Shown: piece after piece, positions 1-7,266 of the stretch
How the letters are laid out: each line of letters opens with the position of its first letter
Position numbering within the stretch: the stretch's first letter is position 1
Assembly: GCA_017439665.1 (NCBI GenBank)
Contig: JAFSIS010000062.1
Location: forward strand, 43,461 to 107,460
Origin: Lachnospiraceae bacterium
GTDB lineage: Bacteria > Bacillota > Clostridia > Lachnospirales > Lachnospiraceae
Length of the DNA stretch: 64,000 nucleotides
Direction: 5' to 3'
Translations under genes and position numbers: made by a program
Notes under the pieces: generated by a model
Databases searched by the model: none
Seen by the model: the letters and a program-made list of their open reading frames with translations, nothing else
Told to the model about the DNA's origin: nothing

Positions 1-1061
1 TGGATATGAAGATGCACAAGGCTATCTCTATCCTGCAGTTTAAGCTGGAGGGGCAGGTCATTAAACGGAATCCTGAATTCGGGATGAAGGACAGACTGCT
101 TCTTGACAAGATCGATCCTGAGAAGAAGACGATCACCATTGACGGAAAGGAATATGCCATGAAGGACGTGGATTTCCCTACCGTTAACTTTAAGGATCCT
201 TATCGTCTGACACCGGAAGAGGAGCAGCTGATGGAACGTCTCCGTCAGGGCTTTATCCACAGTGAGAAGCTGCAGCGTCATGTGCGTTTCCTTTATTCCA
301 AAGGGGGGCTGTATAAGATCCATAACTCTAACCTGCTTTTCCATGGCTGTGTACCTATGGATGAAAAAGGAAACTTCCAGAAGGTAAAAGTGGACGGTAA
401 GGCATATTCCGGAAGGGAGCTCTATGACGTTCTGGAGAATTATGCCAGAAAGGGATACTTCTCCACGGATACCTATGAGAAAAAGAAGGGACAGGATCTG
501 CTCTGGTATATCTGGGAAGGGCCCAATTCTCCCGTATTTGGTAAGGATAAGATGACCACCTTTGAGCGCTATTTTATTGCGGAAAAGGAAACCCATAAGG
601 AAAACAAAAACAGTTATTACCGCCTCTATGATCAGGAAGAAATCCTGAATAAGATTCTGGAGGAATTCGGGCTTCCTGCGGCTTCTTCCCATATCGTAAA
701 CGGACATGTGCCGGTGGAGCAGAAGAAGGGACAGACACCGATTAAATGCGGCGGAAAGCTGTTGGTTATTGATGGAGGATTCTCCAAGGCATATCAGGGA
801 AAAACAGGAATTGCCGGCTATACTCTGGTATCCAATTCCCACGGAATGTATCTGGTAGCTCATGAGCCCTTTGAATCTACAGAAGCAGCTATTCGAAATG
901 AGAGCGATATCTTCTCTGATTCCGTTTTGGTGGAAACTGCACCTAAAAGAATTATGGTTGCAGATACCGATAAGGGTGAGGAAATCCGGGAAAGTATTAA
1001 ACAGCTGGAAAGTCTGCTTTATGCATACCAGGAAGGTATTCTTCCGGAAAAAGGTGTATAA
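1..1061 (+). CDS. fbp: Fructose-1,6-bisphosphatase class III, C-terminal part (cut by window edge)
   Basis: The reading frame is open from the first bases of the window, so the true start lies upstream. The 353 visible residues match the C-terminal half of the Firmicutes-type (class III) fructose-1,6-bisphosphatase, a protein of about 650 residues. Recognisable pieces are NLLFHGCVPMDEKG, the LWYIWEGPNSPVFGKDKMTTF region and NGHVPVEQKKGQTPIKCGGK followed by VIDGGFSKAYQ. The family hydrolyses fructose-1,6-bisphosphate to fructose-6-phosphate in gluconeogenesis and is cytoplasmic. A hairpin follows 25 bases after the stop. The family call is firm. Nothing can be said about the missing N-terminal half or its promoter. 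Confidence 0.93.
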   Translation, partial: DMKMHKAISILQFKLEGQVIKRNPEFGMKDRLLLDKIDPEKKTITIDGKEYAMKDVDFPTVNFKDPYRLTPEEEQLMERLRQGFIHSEKLQRHVRFLYSKGGLYKIHNSNLLFHGCVPMDEKGNFQKVKVDGKAYSGRELYDVLENYARKGYFSTDTYEKKKGQDLLWYIWEGPNSPVFGKDKMTTFERYFIAEKETHKENKNSYYRLYDQEEILNKILEEFGLPAASSHIVNGHVPVEQKKGQTPIKCGGKLLVIDGGFSKAYQGKTGIAGYTLVSNSHGMYLVAHEPFESTEAAIRNESDIFSDSVLVETAPKRIMVADTDKGEEIRESIKQLESLLYAYQEGILPEKGV

Positions 1062-1085
1062 AACAGGAAGATAAAAACAGGTAAA

Positions 1086-1131
1086 AGGAGCTGTCTGATA
1101 ATTCTTTTTTAAGAATTATGTGACAGCTCCT
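1086..1131. terminator. Hairpin between convergent fbp and lipoprotein gene
   Basis: AGGAGCTGTC at 1086 pairs with GACAGCTCCT ending at 1131, and the inner part (AATTCTT/AAGAATT) pairs as well, with a T-rich loop. It sits between two convergent genes. On the minus strand the stem is followed by a T-rich stretch, so it may serve as a bidirectional terminator. The plus-strand side lacks a clean U-tract. Confidence 0.6.
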
Positions 1132-1155
1132 CTGCCGATTTTTACCGATTACAGA

Positions 1156-1635
1156 TTATCTGGTAGCATCATTGGTCATATTTCTTACGCCACGGCCTAC
1201 GTCCTCTACGGCATCTCCGGCATCCTCAACCACATCACCGACCATATTTCCGGCGTCGTCAATTACGTTTCCGGCAGCATTGTCTGTATTGTTGGTGGTA
1301 TGGTTCGCGTTATCTGTATCGTTGTCCGCGGCATTGGTGGCATCGTTACGGTCGACGGTGTTGTTGACTCCGTTTTCTGCGGCATTTTCATCCACCAGAT
1401 TGCCGTGTTCGTCTACAATGGCTTCCGTTCCGTGGTCAGTGTTTACCGCATTATTGGTATTTTCACCGGGAACGGTTTCGTTTACAGTATTGCTGGAGGG
1501 AGGAACGGTCTCCTCCCCTGTGTCCACCATATCCTCCTTGGCAGGGGTTTGGGTGGTGCCACAGCCACAGCCGACCAGAAGGCCCATCATGGCCACCAAA
1601 GCAAAAACAGCAAGTAAATTAGATAAATTTCTCAT
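1156..1635 (-). CDS. Asn/Asp/Thr-rich secreted lipoprotein, function unknown
   Basis: This is a 159-residue protein with a classic lipoprotein signal: basic MRN start, hydrophobic stretch LLAVFALVAMMGLLVG, then lipobox Cys at about residue 23. The mature chain is low-complexity, dominated by Asn, Asp, Thr, Glu and Val, with degenerate DDAGNMVGDVVEDAGDAVED-like repeats and no recognisable enzyme domain. AGGAGA lies 6-7 bases before the ATG on the minus strand. The frame runs antiparallel to an equally long plus-strand frame, but only this strand has both a signal peptide and a ribosome site. It is probably a surface-anchored spacer or stress-associated lipoprotein. The function is not inferable. 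Confidence 0.8.
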   Translation of the reverse strand: MRNLSNLLAVFALVAMMGLLVGCGCGTTQTPAKEDMVDTGEETVPPSSNTVNETVPGENTNNAVNTDHGTEAIVDEHGNLVDENAAENGVNNTVDRNDATNAADNDTDNANHTTNNTDNAAGNVIDDAGNMVGDVVEDAGDAVEDVGRGVRNMTNDATR

Positions 1636-1736
1636 GACATTCTCCTTTTCTGATTGAACGCTTCCTGTGTTCTATAGTTAGTATGGAGAAAAAAATGAAT
1701 CTTATTCTTGTCAATTTTTAAAATCGAGAGGAAAAA

Positions 1737-2516
1737 ATGAAATTTCGACCCTGTATTGATATTCATAATGGAAAAGTAAAACAGATTGTTGGAGGAAGCC
1801 TGAAGGATGAAGGGGACAGGGCACGGGAAAATTTTGTTTCCGGCCAGGATGCAGCCTTTTATGCCCGGCTCTACCGGCGGCATGGATTGGAAGGAGGACA
1901 TATCATTTTATTGAATGCTTCCGAAAGTCCTTATTATGAAGCCACCAGAAAACAGGCCATAGAGGCCCTGAAGGCCTATCCGGGAGGACTCCAGATCGGC
2001 GGTGGAGTGACCCGCGAAAATGCAGCAGATTATCTTAATGCAGGTGCAGCTAAGGTAATCGTTACCTCCTATGTGTTTCGGGAAGGTGAGGTGGATTTTG
2101 ACCGTCTGAAGGCCCTGTCGGATGAAGTGGGACCAGAAAAGCTGGTGCTGGATCTAAGCTGCCGTAAGCAGGGAGATGACTATTATATCGTCACTGATCG
2201 CTGGCAGAAGTTTACCCGTGTGATGCTGAACAGGGAAAGCCTGGAGCTGTTTTCTGATTATGCGGATGAATTTCTGATTCATGCAGTGGATGTGGAAGGG
2301 CAGGCAAAAGGGATTGAAGAAGGAGTAGCTGCACTTTTGGGTAAATGGGGAAGGCTTCCCATGACCTATGCAGGAGGGATCCGCACCAGGGAGGATCTGC
2401 GGCTTCTTGACAGACTGGGGAAGGGAAGGATCGATTTCACCATCGGAAGTGCCCTGGATCTGTTTGGCGGAACACTCCCCTTTGAGGAGGTTATCTGCTT
2501 TGAAAAAAAGCTGTAG
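1737..2516 (+). CDS. hisA: Phosphoribosylformimino-AICAR ribotide isomerase, eukaryotic (HIS6) type
   Basis: This 259-residue TIM-barrel enzyme has the N-terminal signature FRPCIDIHNGKVKQIVGGSL with the catalytic-type Asp at residue 8, a phosphate-binding IGGGV, VLDLSCRK at mid-barrel and a late TYAGGIRT loop. These are hallmarks of the fungal/plant HIS6 subtype rather than classical bacterial HisA (which begins with a PAIDL...G pattern). The family isomerises ProFAR to PRFAR in histidine synthesis. GAGAGG precedes the ATG by about 6 bases. The gene stands alone, with no other his genes beside it, and ends in a strong terminator. The subtype call rests on recalled signatures. Isomerase function is likely but unproven here. 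Confidence 0.85.
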   Translation: MKFRPCIDIHNGKVKQIVGGSLKDEGDRARENFVSGQDAAFYARLYRRHGLEGGHIILLNASESPYYEATRKQAIEALKAYPGGLQIGGGVTRENAADYLNAGAAKVIVTSYVFREGEVDFDRLKALSDEVGPEKLVLDLSCRKQGDDYYIVTDRWQKFTRVMLNRESLELFSDYADEFLIHAVDVEGQAKGIEEGVAALLGKWGRLPMTYAGGIRTREDLRLLDRLGKGRIDFTIGSALDLFGGTLPFEEVICFEKKL

Positions 2517-2523
2517 AGCGCAG

Positions 2524-2562
2524 AAAAAAAGGGCTGCTGCCCAGTGGCAACAGCCCTTTTTT
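2524..2562 (+). terminator. Rho-independent terminator of hisA
   Basis: GGGCTGCTGCC (2531-2541) pairs with GGCAACAGCCC (2546-2556) with one mismatch, preceded by an A-run and followed by a T6 tract. This is typical intrinsic terminator geometry, eight bases after the hisA stop codon. Confidence 0.9.
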
Positions 2563-2637
2563 CATTCATTAAACCGCTTGCTTCTTTTCAGTTGATATAA
2601 TAAAAAAGGCACATCGTATTAATGATTAACAGGCGAT

Positions 2638-2660
2638 AAAAATGTCATCAGAACATTTTT
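2638..2660 (-). terminator. Weak hairpin overlapping the cold-shock gene stop codon
   Basis: AAAAATGT (2638-2645) pairs with ACATTTTT (2653-2660). On the minus strand the 3' arm ends in a T-run, so it may terminate the cold-shock transcript. The stem is A/T-rich and short. Confidence 0.45.
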
Positions 2661-2859
2661 ATAATTTTACTACGTTAACTGCCTGAGGTCCCTTTTCTCC
2701 GTTGATCACTTCGTATTCTACCTGAGCGCCTTCTTCGAGGGATTTAAATCCTTCCATAACCAGACCAGAGTAGTGAACGAATACGTCGTTTCCTGCTTCG
2801 TCAGAGATAAAGCCGTAGCCTTTTTGGTTGTTAAACCATTTTACTGTACCTTTGTTCAT
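2659..2859 (-). CDS. Cold-shock protein (CspA/CspB family)
   Basis: This 66-residue single-domain protein begins [18 protein letters not shown], with the RNP1-like KGYGFI and RNP2-like VFVHY nucleic-acid-binding motifs, and ends in a QAVNV strand. Family members are OB-fold RNA chaperones that melt secondary structure in mRNA at low temperature. GGAGG lies at the right distance before the ATG at 2859. An in-frame TTG five codons upstream would place the ribosome site inside the coding region, so I reject it. A minus-strand promoter lies about 55 bases upstream. Confidence 0.95.
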   Translation of the reverse strand: MNKGTVKWFNNQKGYGFISDEAGNDVFVHYSGLVMEGFKSLEEGAQVEYEVINGEKGPQAVNVVKL

Positions 2860-2914
2860 CGCAAAGTCCTCCAAAAAAAAAATAAAAAATATAGGTTGCT
2901 CTCACAACGTATTC

Positions 2915-2943
2915 AGAATAGCACAGTATTTTAGAAAAGTAAA
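2915..2943 (-). promoter_or_regulatory. Sigma-A-type promoter of the cold-shock gene
   Basis: On the minus strand TTTACT and TATTCT are separated by 17 bases, leaving an untranslated leader of roughly 50 bases before the start codon. This is pattern-based only. Confidence 0.5.
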
Positions 2944-2974
2944 GGATAAAAGTGGCAGAAATAGCGGTTTGGAG

Positions 2975-3003
2975 TTGACTTTTTTGTCAATTGGGAGAAT
3001 AAT
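2975..3003 (+). promoter_or_regulatory. Sigma-A-type promoter of ilvE
   Basis: TTGACT (2975-2980) and AATAAT (2998-3003) lie 17 bases apart, with the ilvE start about 48 bases downstream. The -35 overlaps a small palindrome TTGAC-T6-GTCAA that could be an operator. Confidence 0.65.
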
Positions 3004-3050
3004 AAAACATGGACAGACTATTTTTTAACCAAACAGGAGTGAAGTAGAAA

Positions 3051-4121
3051 ATGTTAACGATCAGATATGAAAAAACAACCAGTCCCAAGCCCCTTCCGAC
3101 ACCGGAAAATCCCCTTACCTTCGGGACCATTTTTACCGACCATATGTTTATTATGGATTACGAAGAAGGAAAGGGCTGGTACGATCCCAGAGTAGTGCCC
3201 TATGCACCTGTTACACTGGAGCCGTCAGCCATGGTTTTTCACTATGGGCAGGAAATGTTTGAGGGACTTAAGGCATATAAGACGGAGGATGGAAGAACGC
3301 TTTTGTTCCGTCCTGACGAGAATGCAAAACGTGCTTACAAAACCAATGAGAGGCTTTGCATTCCCACGATTCCCGTAGAGGATTTTCTTCAGGCTATCCA
3401 GGCAGTGGTGAAGGTGGATGAGGCATGGATTCCTACCAAACCCGGAACCTCTCTCTATATCCGTCCCTTCATTATCGCTACGGATCCCTTCCTGGGAGTA
3501 AGGCCTTCCTATACCTATAAATTTATGATCATTCTTTCTCCCGTGGGAGCCTACTATCCGGAAGGATTGAATCCGGTTAAGATCTGGATTGAGGATGAGT
3601 ATGTAAGAGCCGTTCGGGGAGGTCTGGGTGAGGTCAAGGCAGGTGCCAACTATGTGGCCAGTCTGAAGGCTCAGGTGAAGGCCCATGAAGAGGGATATTC
3701 ACAGGTTCTCTGGCTGGATGGTGTGGAGAGGAAATACATAGAAGAAGTGGGTGCCATGAACATTTTCTTCAAGATCGACGGTAAGGTAGTTACCCCTGTA
3801 CTGACCGGAAGCATTCTGCCCGGTGTGACCAGAAAGAGCTGTATTGAGCTTTGTAAGGACTGGGGATATCCGGTAGAGGAAAGGCGGATTTCAGCAGATG
3901 AGCTTTTTGAGGCAGCGCAGAATGGTTCACTGGAAGAAGTATGGGGAACCGGAACCGCAGCAGTGGTTTCTCCCGTAGGCCATCTGAGAAAGGGAGAACA
4001 GGTTTTACAGATCGGGGACGGAGGAATCGGCCCCGTAAGCCAGAAGCTGTACGATACCATTACCGGAATCCAGTTAGGTAAGCTTGAGGGACCTGAAGGC
4101 TGGGTGGTAGAGGTGGTATGA
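3051..4121 (+). CDS. ilvE: Branched-chain amino acid aminotransferase
   Basis: This is a 356-residue fold-type IV PLP aminotransferase. The Schiff-base lysine is Lys196 in [13 protein letters not shown], matching the BCAT pattern, and the family features [16 protein letters not shown] near residue 65, [11 protein letters not shown] and the late [12 protein letters not shown] loop are all present. It interconverts leucine, isoleucine and valine with their keto acids, using glutamate/2-oxoglutarate. It is cytoplasmic. The ATG follows AGGAGTGAAG. It is monocistronic, with its own promoter upstream and a repeat element starting at its stop codon. Confidence 0.95.
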   Translation: MLTIRYEKTTSPKPLPTPENPLTFGTIFTDHMFIMDYEEGKGWYDPRVVPYAPVTLEPSAMVFHYGQEMFEGLKAYKTEDGRTLLFRPDENAKRAYKTNERLCIPTIPVEDFLQAIQAVVKVDEAWIPTKPGTSLYIRPFIIATDPFLGVRPSYTYKFMIILSPVGAYYPEGLNPVKIWIEDEYVRAVRGGLGEVKAGANYVASLKAQVKAHEEGYSQVLWLDGVERKYIEEVGAMNIFFKIDGKVVTPVLTGSILPGVTRKSCIELCKDWGYPVEERRISADELFEAAQNGSLEEVWGTGTAAVVSPVGHLRKGEQVLQIGDGGIGPVSQKLYDTITGIQLGKLEGPEGWVVEVV

Positions 4122-4190
4122 AAAATCAGAGATTTTTCACTTATTTATTCAAGCAGTATCGCAAGCAGAGCTTGCGATATGTATGGGGGT
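4119..4190 (+). repeat. 70-bp intergenic repeat R1, copy 1 (contains ilvE stop codon)
   Basis: The element starts at the TGA of ilvE, continues with the small inverted repeat GAAAAATC/GATTTTTC, then a second hairpin TATCGCAAGC-AGA-GCTTGCGATA, and ends near ATGTATGGGG. A second copy with about 9 mismatches starts at the stop codon of the gene ending at 19306. It may act as a terminator or 3'-end stabiliser. Confidence 0.8.
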
Positions 4191-4230
4191 TATAATCATT
4201 GATCACAAAAGAAAAGAGAGGTCATGTGAA

Positions 4231-5964
4231 GTGAGTATGAGCGGGCAAAAGGGAAACAATACGGGTAAAAAGGCATCAATACTGCATTCTATTGGAGTCA
4301 AGATCGTACTGCTGGTTATTGCCGCAGTAGCCGGTGCAGTGATTATGCTGTGCGGAATCCTGACCATAGAGATCGAGAATGAATATAATGAGATTATTCT
4401 AAACTATATGAAGGATGTGGCAGAGGCACATGGAGCTGAGGTAGAGCTTGCCCTTCACGATATGGAAGAAGAAAACCGGACGGCAACTCCCGAATTTTGG
4501 GAGGAGCTGATAGGAGATGTCCAGATTAATGGAATGGAGACTTCCTATGCGTATGTGGTGGACAGTCAGGGAACGATGTGTTATCACTACACACCCGACA
4601 GGATAGGTACCAAGGTAGAGAACGAGGTGGTAGCAAGGCTGGTGCAGGAGATACAGTCGGGTAAGGTATCTACTCACCATGATTCTGTGCAGTACGTTTA
4701 TCAGGGAGAGAATAAGTATGCCTCTTATCACATAACAGAGGGGGAGGAGTATATCCTGGTGGTTACGGCAGACGAAGCGGATGCCCTGGAAGGAGCCGTA
4801 GAAATTACGATGCTGTGCAGTAAGCTGGGCATGGTGGCATTGGTTCTCTTTTCTCTGGTGGCAGTGGTGATGAGTATGATTATTATCCGCCCGATCCAGA
4901 AGCTGAATACCATTATTATGGAGATTGCCGCATTAAATTTCAAGGAGAATGAAACGCTGAAGAAGCTTAGCAGCAGAAAGGACGAAACGGGTACCATGGG
5001 CGCTGCTATCGAGCATTTGCGGATTCAGCTTTCCGGCGTGATCGGTGATATCGTAAGGAGTGGGGTGAGTATTCAGAACGCATCCGGTGAGGTAGACAAT
5101 AAGGTACAGGCCATCACCGGAACCATCGATCAGGTAAGCAATGCGGTGCAGGAGGTTGCTTATGGGGCAGGTTCTCAGGCAGATGAGACCCAGAAGGCTA
5201 CGGACAATGTAGTACGGATGGGAGATATGATTGCAGAGAGTGCTGAGGAAATGGGACTTCTGGGTGAACATTCCCGCCAGATGATGGAGGCCGGCAACGA
5301 GGCGGCCCGTACTCTGGGTGTTTTGGAAAAGATCAATGAGCATGCCACCAGTGCCATCAATATTATTTATGAACAGACCAATACGACCAATGAATCCGCT
5401 TTGAAGATTCGTGAGGCAACAGAGCTGATCACCTCCATCGCCGAAGAAACCAACCTTCTTTCCTTAAATGCTACCATTGAGGCAGCGCGGGCAGGAGAAC
5501 AGGGCCGGGGCTTCGCAGTAGTGGCAGGCCAGATCCAGAAGCTGGCAGAACAGTCCAATGAATCGGCCAAGCAGATTGAAGAGGTTATTAATGAATTGAT
5601 CACTGATTCCCAGAAGGCAGTACAGACCATGGATGAGGTCAAGGAAGTTATGGAAGAGCAGGATAAAAATGTGGGACTGACCCGAGACTGCTTTGCCCGG
5701 GTGCAGGAGGGAATCGGAAAGACCATGGACAGCATCAATGTGATTGCAGATAAGATGAATCAGATTGATGAGGCAAGGGGAAATGTGGTAGATGTGGTTT
5801 CCAATCTGACGGCAATAGCTGAGGAAAATGCTGCAAGTACGGAGGAAACTTCTGCTTCCGTAGCCGAGGTGGGAGGCCATATGGCTGCCATCAGCCGTAA
5901 CTCCGGAGAGTTGAAGGAAATTGCAGATTCCTTAAAGGCAGAGATGGAAGCTTTCCAGCTTTGA
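4231..5964 (+). CDS. Methyl-accepting chemotaxis protein
   Basis: This membrane chemoreceptor of about 577 residues has a first transmembrane helix at about residues 22-46, an extracytoplasmic sensor of about 150 residues with a Cache-like [20 protein letters not shown] segment, a second helix near residues 197-218, a HAMP linker, and a long coiled-coil signalling domain. The signalling tip is canonical: [20 protein letters not shown] followed by [18 protein letters not shown]. It controls CheA through CheW in response to an unknown ligand. I prefer GTG at 4231 because AGAGAGG lies nine bases before it. ATG 4237 is possible. An upstream ATG at 4183 lies inside repeat R1 and lacks a ribosome site. 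No che genes are adjacent. Confidence 0.93.
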   Translation: MSMSGQKGNNTGKKASILHSIGVKIVLLVIAAVAGAVIMLCGILTIEIENEYNEIILNYMKDVAEAHGAEVELALHDMEEENRTATPEFWEELIGDVQINGMETSYAYVVDSQGTMCYHYTPDRIGTKVENEVVARLVQEIQSGKVSTHHDSVQYVYQGENKYASYHITEGEEYILVVTADEADALEGAVEITMLCSKLGMVALVLFSLVAVVMSMIIIRPIQKLNTIIMEIAALNFKENETLKKLSSRKDETGTMGAAIEHLRIQLSGVIGDIVRSGVSIQNASGEVDNKVQAITGTIDQVSNAVQEVAYGAGSQADETQKATDNVVRMGDMIAESAEEMGLLGEHSRQMMEAGNEAARTLGVLEKINEHATSAINIIYEQTNTTNESALKIREATELITSIAEETNLLSLNATIEAARAGEQGRGFAVVAGQIQKLAEQSNESAKQIEEVINELITDSQKAVQTMDEVKEVMEEQDKNVGLTRDCFARVQEGIGKTMDSINVIADKMNQIDEARGNVVDVVSNLTAIAEENAASTEETSASVAEVGGHMAAISRNSGELKEIADSLKAEMEAFQL

Positions 5965-6001
5965 TTCCCAGTTTGGAACCGGAAAAACCAATAAAATGAA
6001 T

Positions 6002-6040
6002 CACAGGCAGGTCAGACCTAAGGCTGACCTGCCTGTTTCT
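6002..6040 (+). terminator. Rho-independent terminator of the chemoreceptor gene
   Basis: CAGGCAGGTCAG (6004-6015) pairs perfectly with CTGACCTGCCTG (6024-6035), followed by TTTCT. Confidence 0.85.
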
Positions 6041-6126
6041 AACAGAACACTTACTTATTGATTTAAGCAGGAGGATGTTGCAGAAGGCTTTCTTTACTTA
6101 CTGTTATCCTCTGTAAGAGGTGAAGA

Positions 6127-7266
6127 ATGAAGTTTATACATCTATCGGATTTACATTTAGGAAAGAAGCTGCATCAGCTCTCCCTTTTGGGGGATCAGGA
6201 GTACATTCTGGAAGAAATTCTTAACATAGTGAAAGAAGAAAAGCCGGATGCTCTCCTTCTGGCGGGAGATATTTATGATAAGATTTATCCGCCGGCGGAG
6301 GCAGTGGCCCTATTTGACAGCTTTCTGGTAAGGCTGGCAGAAGAAAAATGCCGGGTTTTTGTCATCAGCGGCAACCACGATTCTCCGGAACGGATCGCCT
6401 TTCTGGGCAGACTGACGAAACTGGCAGGGGTCTATCTTTCTCCGGTTTATCAGGGAGAGGCAGAGGGAATCACCCTGGAGGACGAGTTTGGGGAGGTGAC
6501 CGTCTGGCTTCTGCCCTTTATCAAGCCGCTGCATGTGCGCCATTTTTATCCCAAGGAGGAGATTACCGATTATACCCAGGCTATGGAGGTGGCAATCCGG
6601 CAGATGTCGATTGATTCTACGAAGAGAAACGTTTTAGTGGCCCACCAGTTTGTTCTGGGTGCATCAAGAAGTGATTCGGAGGAAGTGTCCGTGGGCGGTT
6701 TGGATCACGTGGCGGCAGAAGTGTTTGCCGATTTTGACTATGTGGCTCTGGGACATCTGCACCGCCCGCAGTGGGTAGGAAGAAAGGAGGTTCGTTATTC
6801 AGGAACCCCTTTAAAATATTCGTTTTCAGAAAGTGAAGATAAAAAGTCGGTTACAGTGATAGAGCTGGGAGAAAAAGGACAGGTAAAAATCAGGGAATAT
6901 CCTCTTACTCCCAGGCGGGAGGTACTCCGTCTTAAGGGGGAATTTCTGAATCTGATGGAAAAAGAAGATATTTCCGACAGGGTAAGAGAGGCCTATGTGC
7001 AGATTACTCTTTTGGATGAGGAGGATGTTCCCGATGCCTTTAACCGACTGTCACTGGTCTATTCCGGTTTACTGCATCTGGAGTATGACAATACCCGGAC
7101 CAGAACGAACCGGGAAATCCGGGTCAGAAAGGAGCATGCTATTCTGTCTCCTGAACAGCTCTTTGCCGGTTTTTATGAGGAAATGAACAACCAGCCGCTG
7201 AATGAGAAGCAGTTGGCCTATCTGCAGGAAAAAATGGAAACCATCTGGAAGGGAGAAAGCTTATGA
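6127..7266 (+). CDS. sbcD: Exonuclease subunit SbcD
   Basis: This 379-residue calcineurin-like phosphoesterase carries the full Mre11-type metal-binding set: HLSDLHLGK (residues 5-13), LLAGDIYD, VISGNHDSPER, NVLVAHQFV and VALGHLHRPQ. With SbcC it forms a complex that opens hairpin and protein-blocked DNA ends and degrades them. It acts on cytoplasmic DNA. The ATG follows AGAGGTGAAGA. The stop overlaps the sbcC start (ATGA), so the two genes are translationally coupled. Confidence 0.96.
   Translation: MKFIHLSDLHLGKKLHQLSLLGDQEYILEEILNIVKEEKPDALLLAGDIYDKIYPPAEAVALFDSFLVRLAEEKCRVFVISGNHDSPERIAFLGRLTKLAGVYLSPVYQGEAEGITLEDEFGEVTVWLLPFIKPLHVRHFYPKEEITDYTQAMEVAIRQMSIDSTKRNVLVAHQFVLGASRSDSEEVSVGGLDHVAAEVFADFDYVALGHLHRPQWVGRKEVRYSGTPLKYSFSESEDKKSVTVIELGEKGQVKIREYPLTPRREVLRLKGEFLNLMEKEDISDRVREAYVQITLLDEEDVPDAFNRLSLVYSGLLHLEYDNTRTRTNREIRVRKEHAILSPEQLFAGFYEEMNNQPLNEKQLAYLQEKMETIWKGESL

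Noticed and set aside
1120..1657. Long plus-strand frames opposite the lipoprotein gene
   Set aside because: They are antisense shadows of the Asn/Asp-rich lipoprotein, with no ribosome site. The minus-strand frame has a signal peptide and AGGAGA.
4183..4230. N-terminal extension of the chemoreceptor from ATG 4183
   Set aside because: The ATG lies in repeat R1 without a ribosome site. GTG 4231 has AGAGAGG at nine bases and gives a normal N-terminus.
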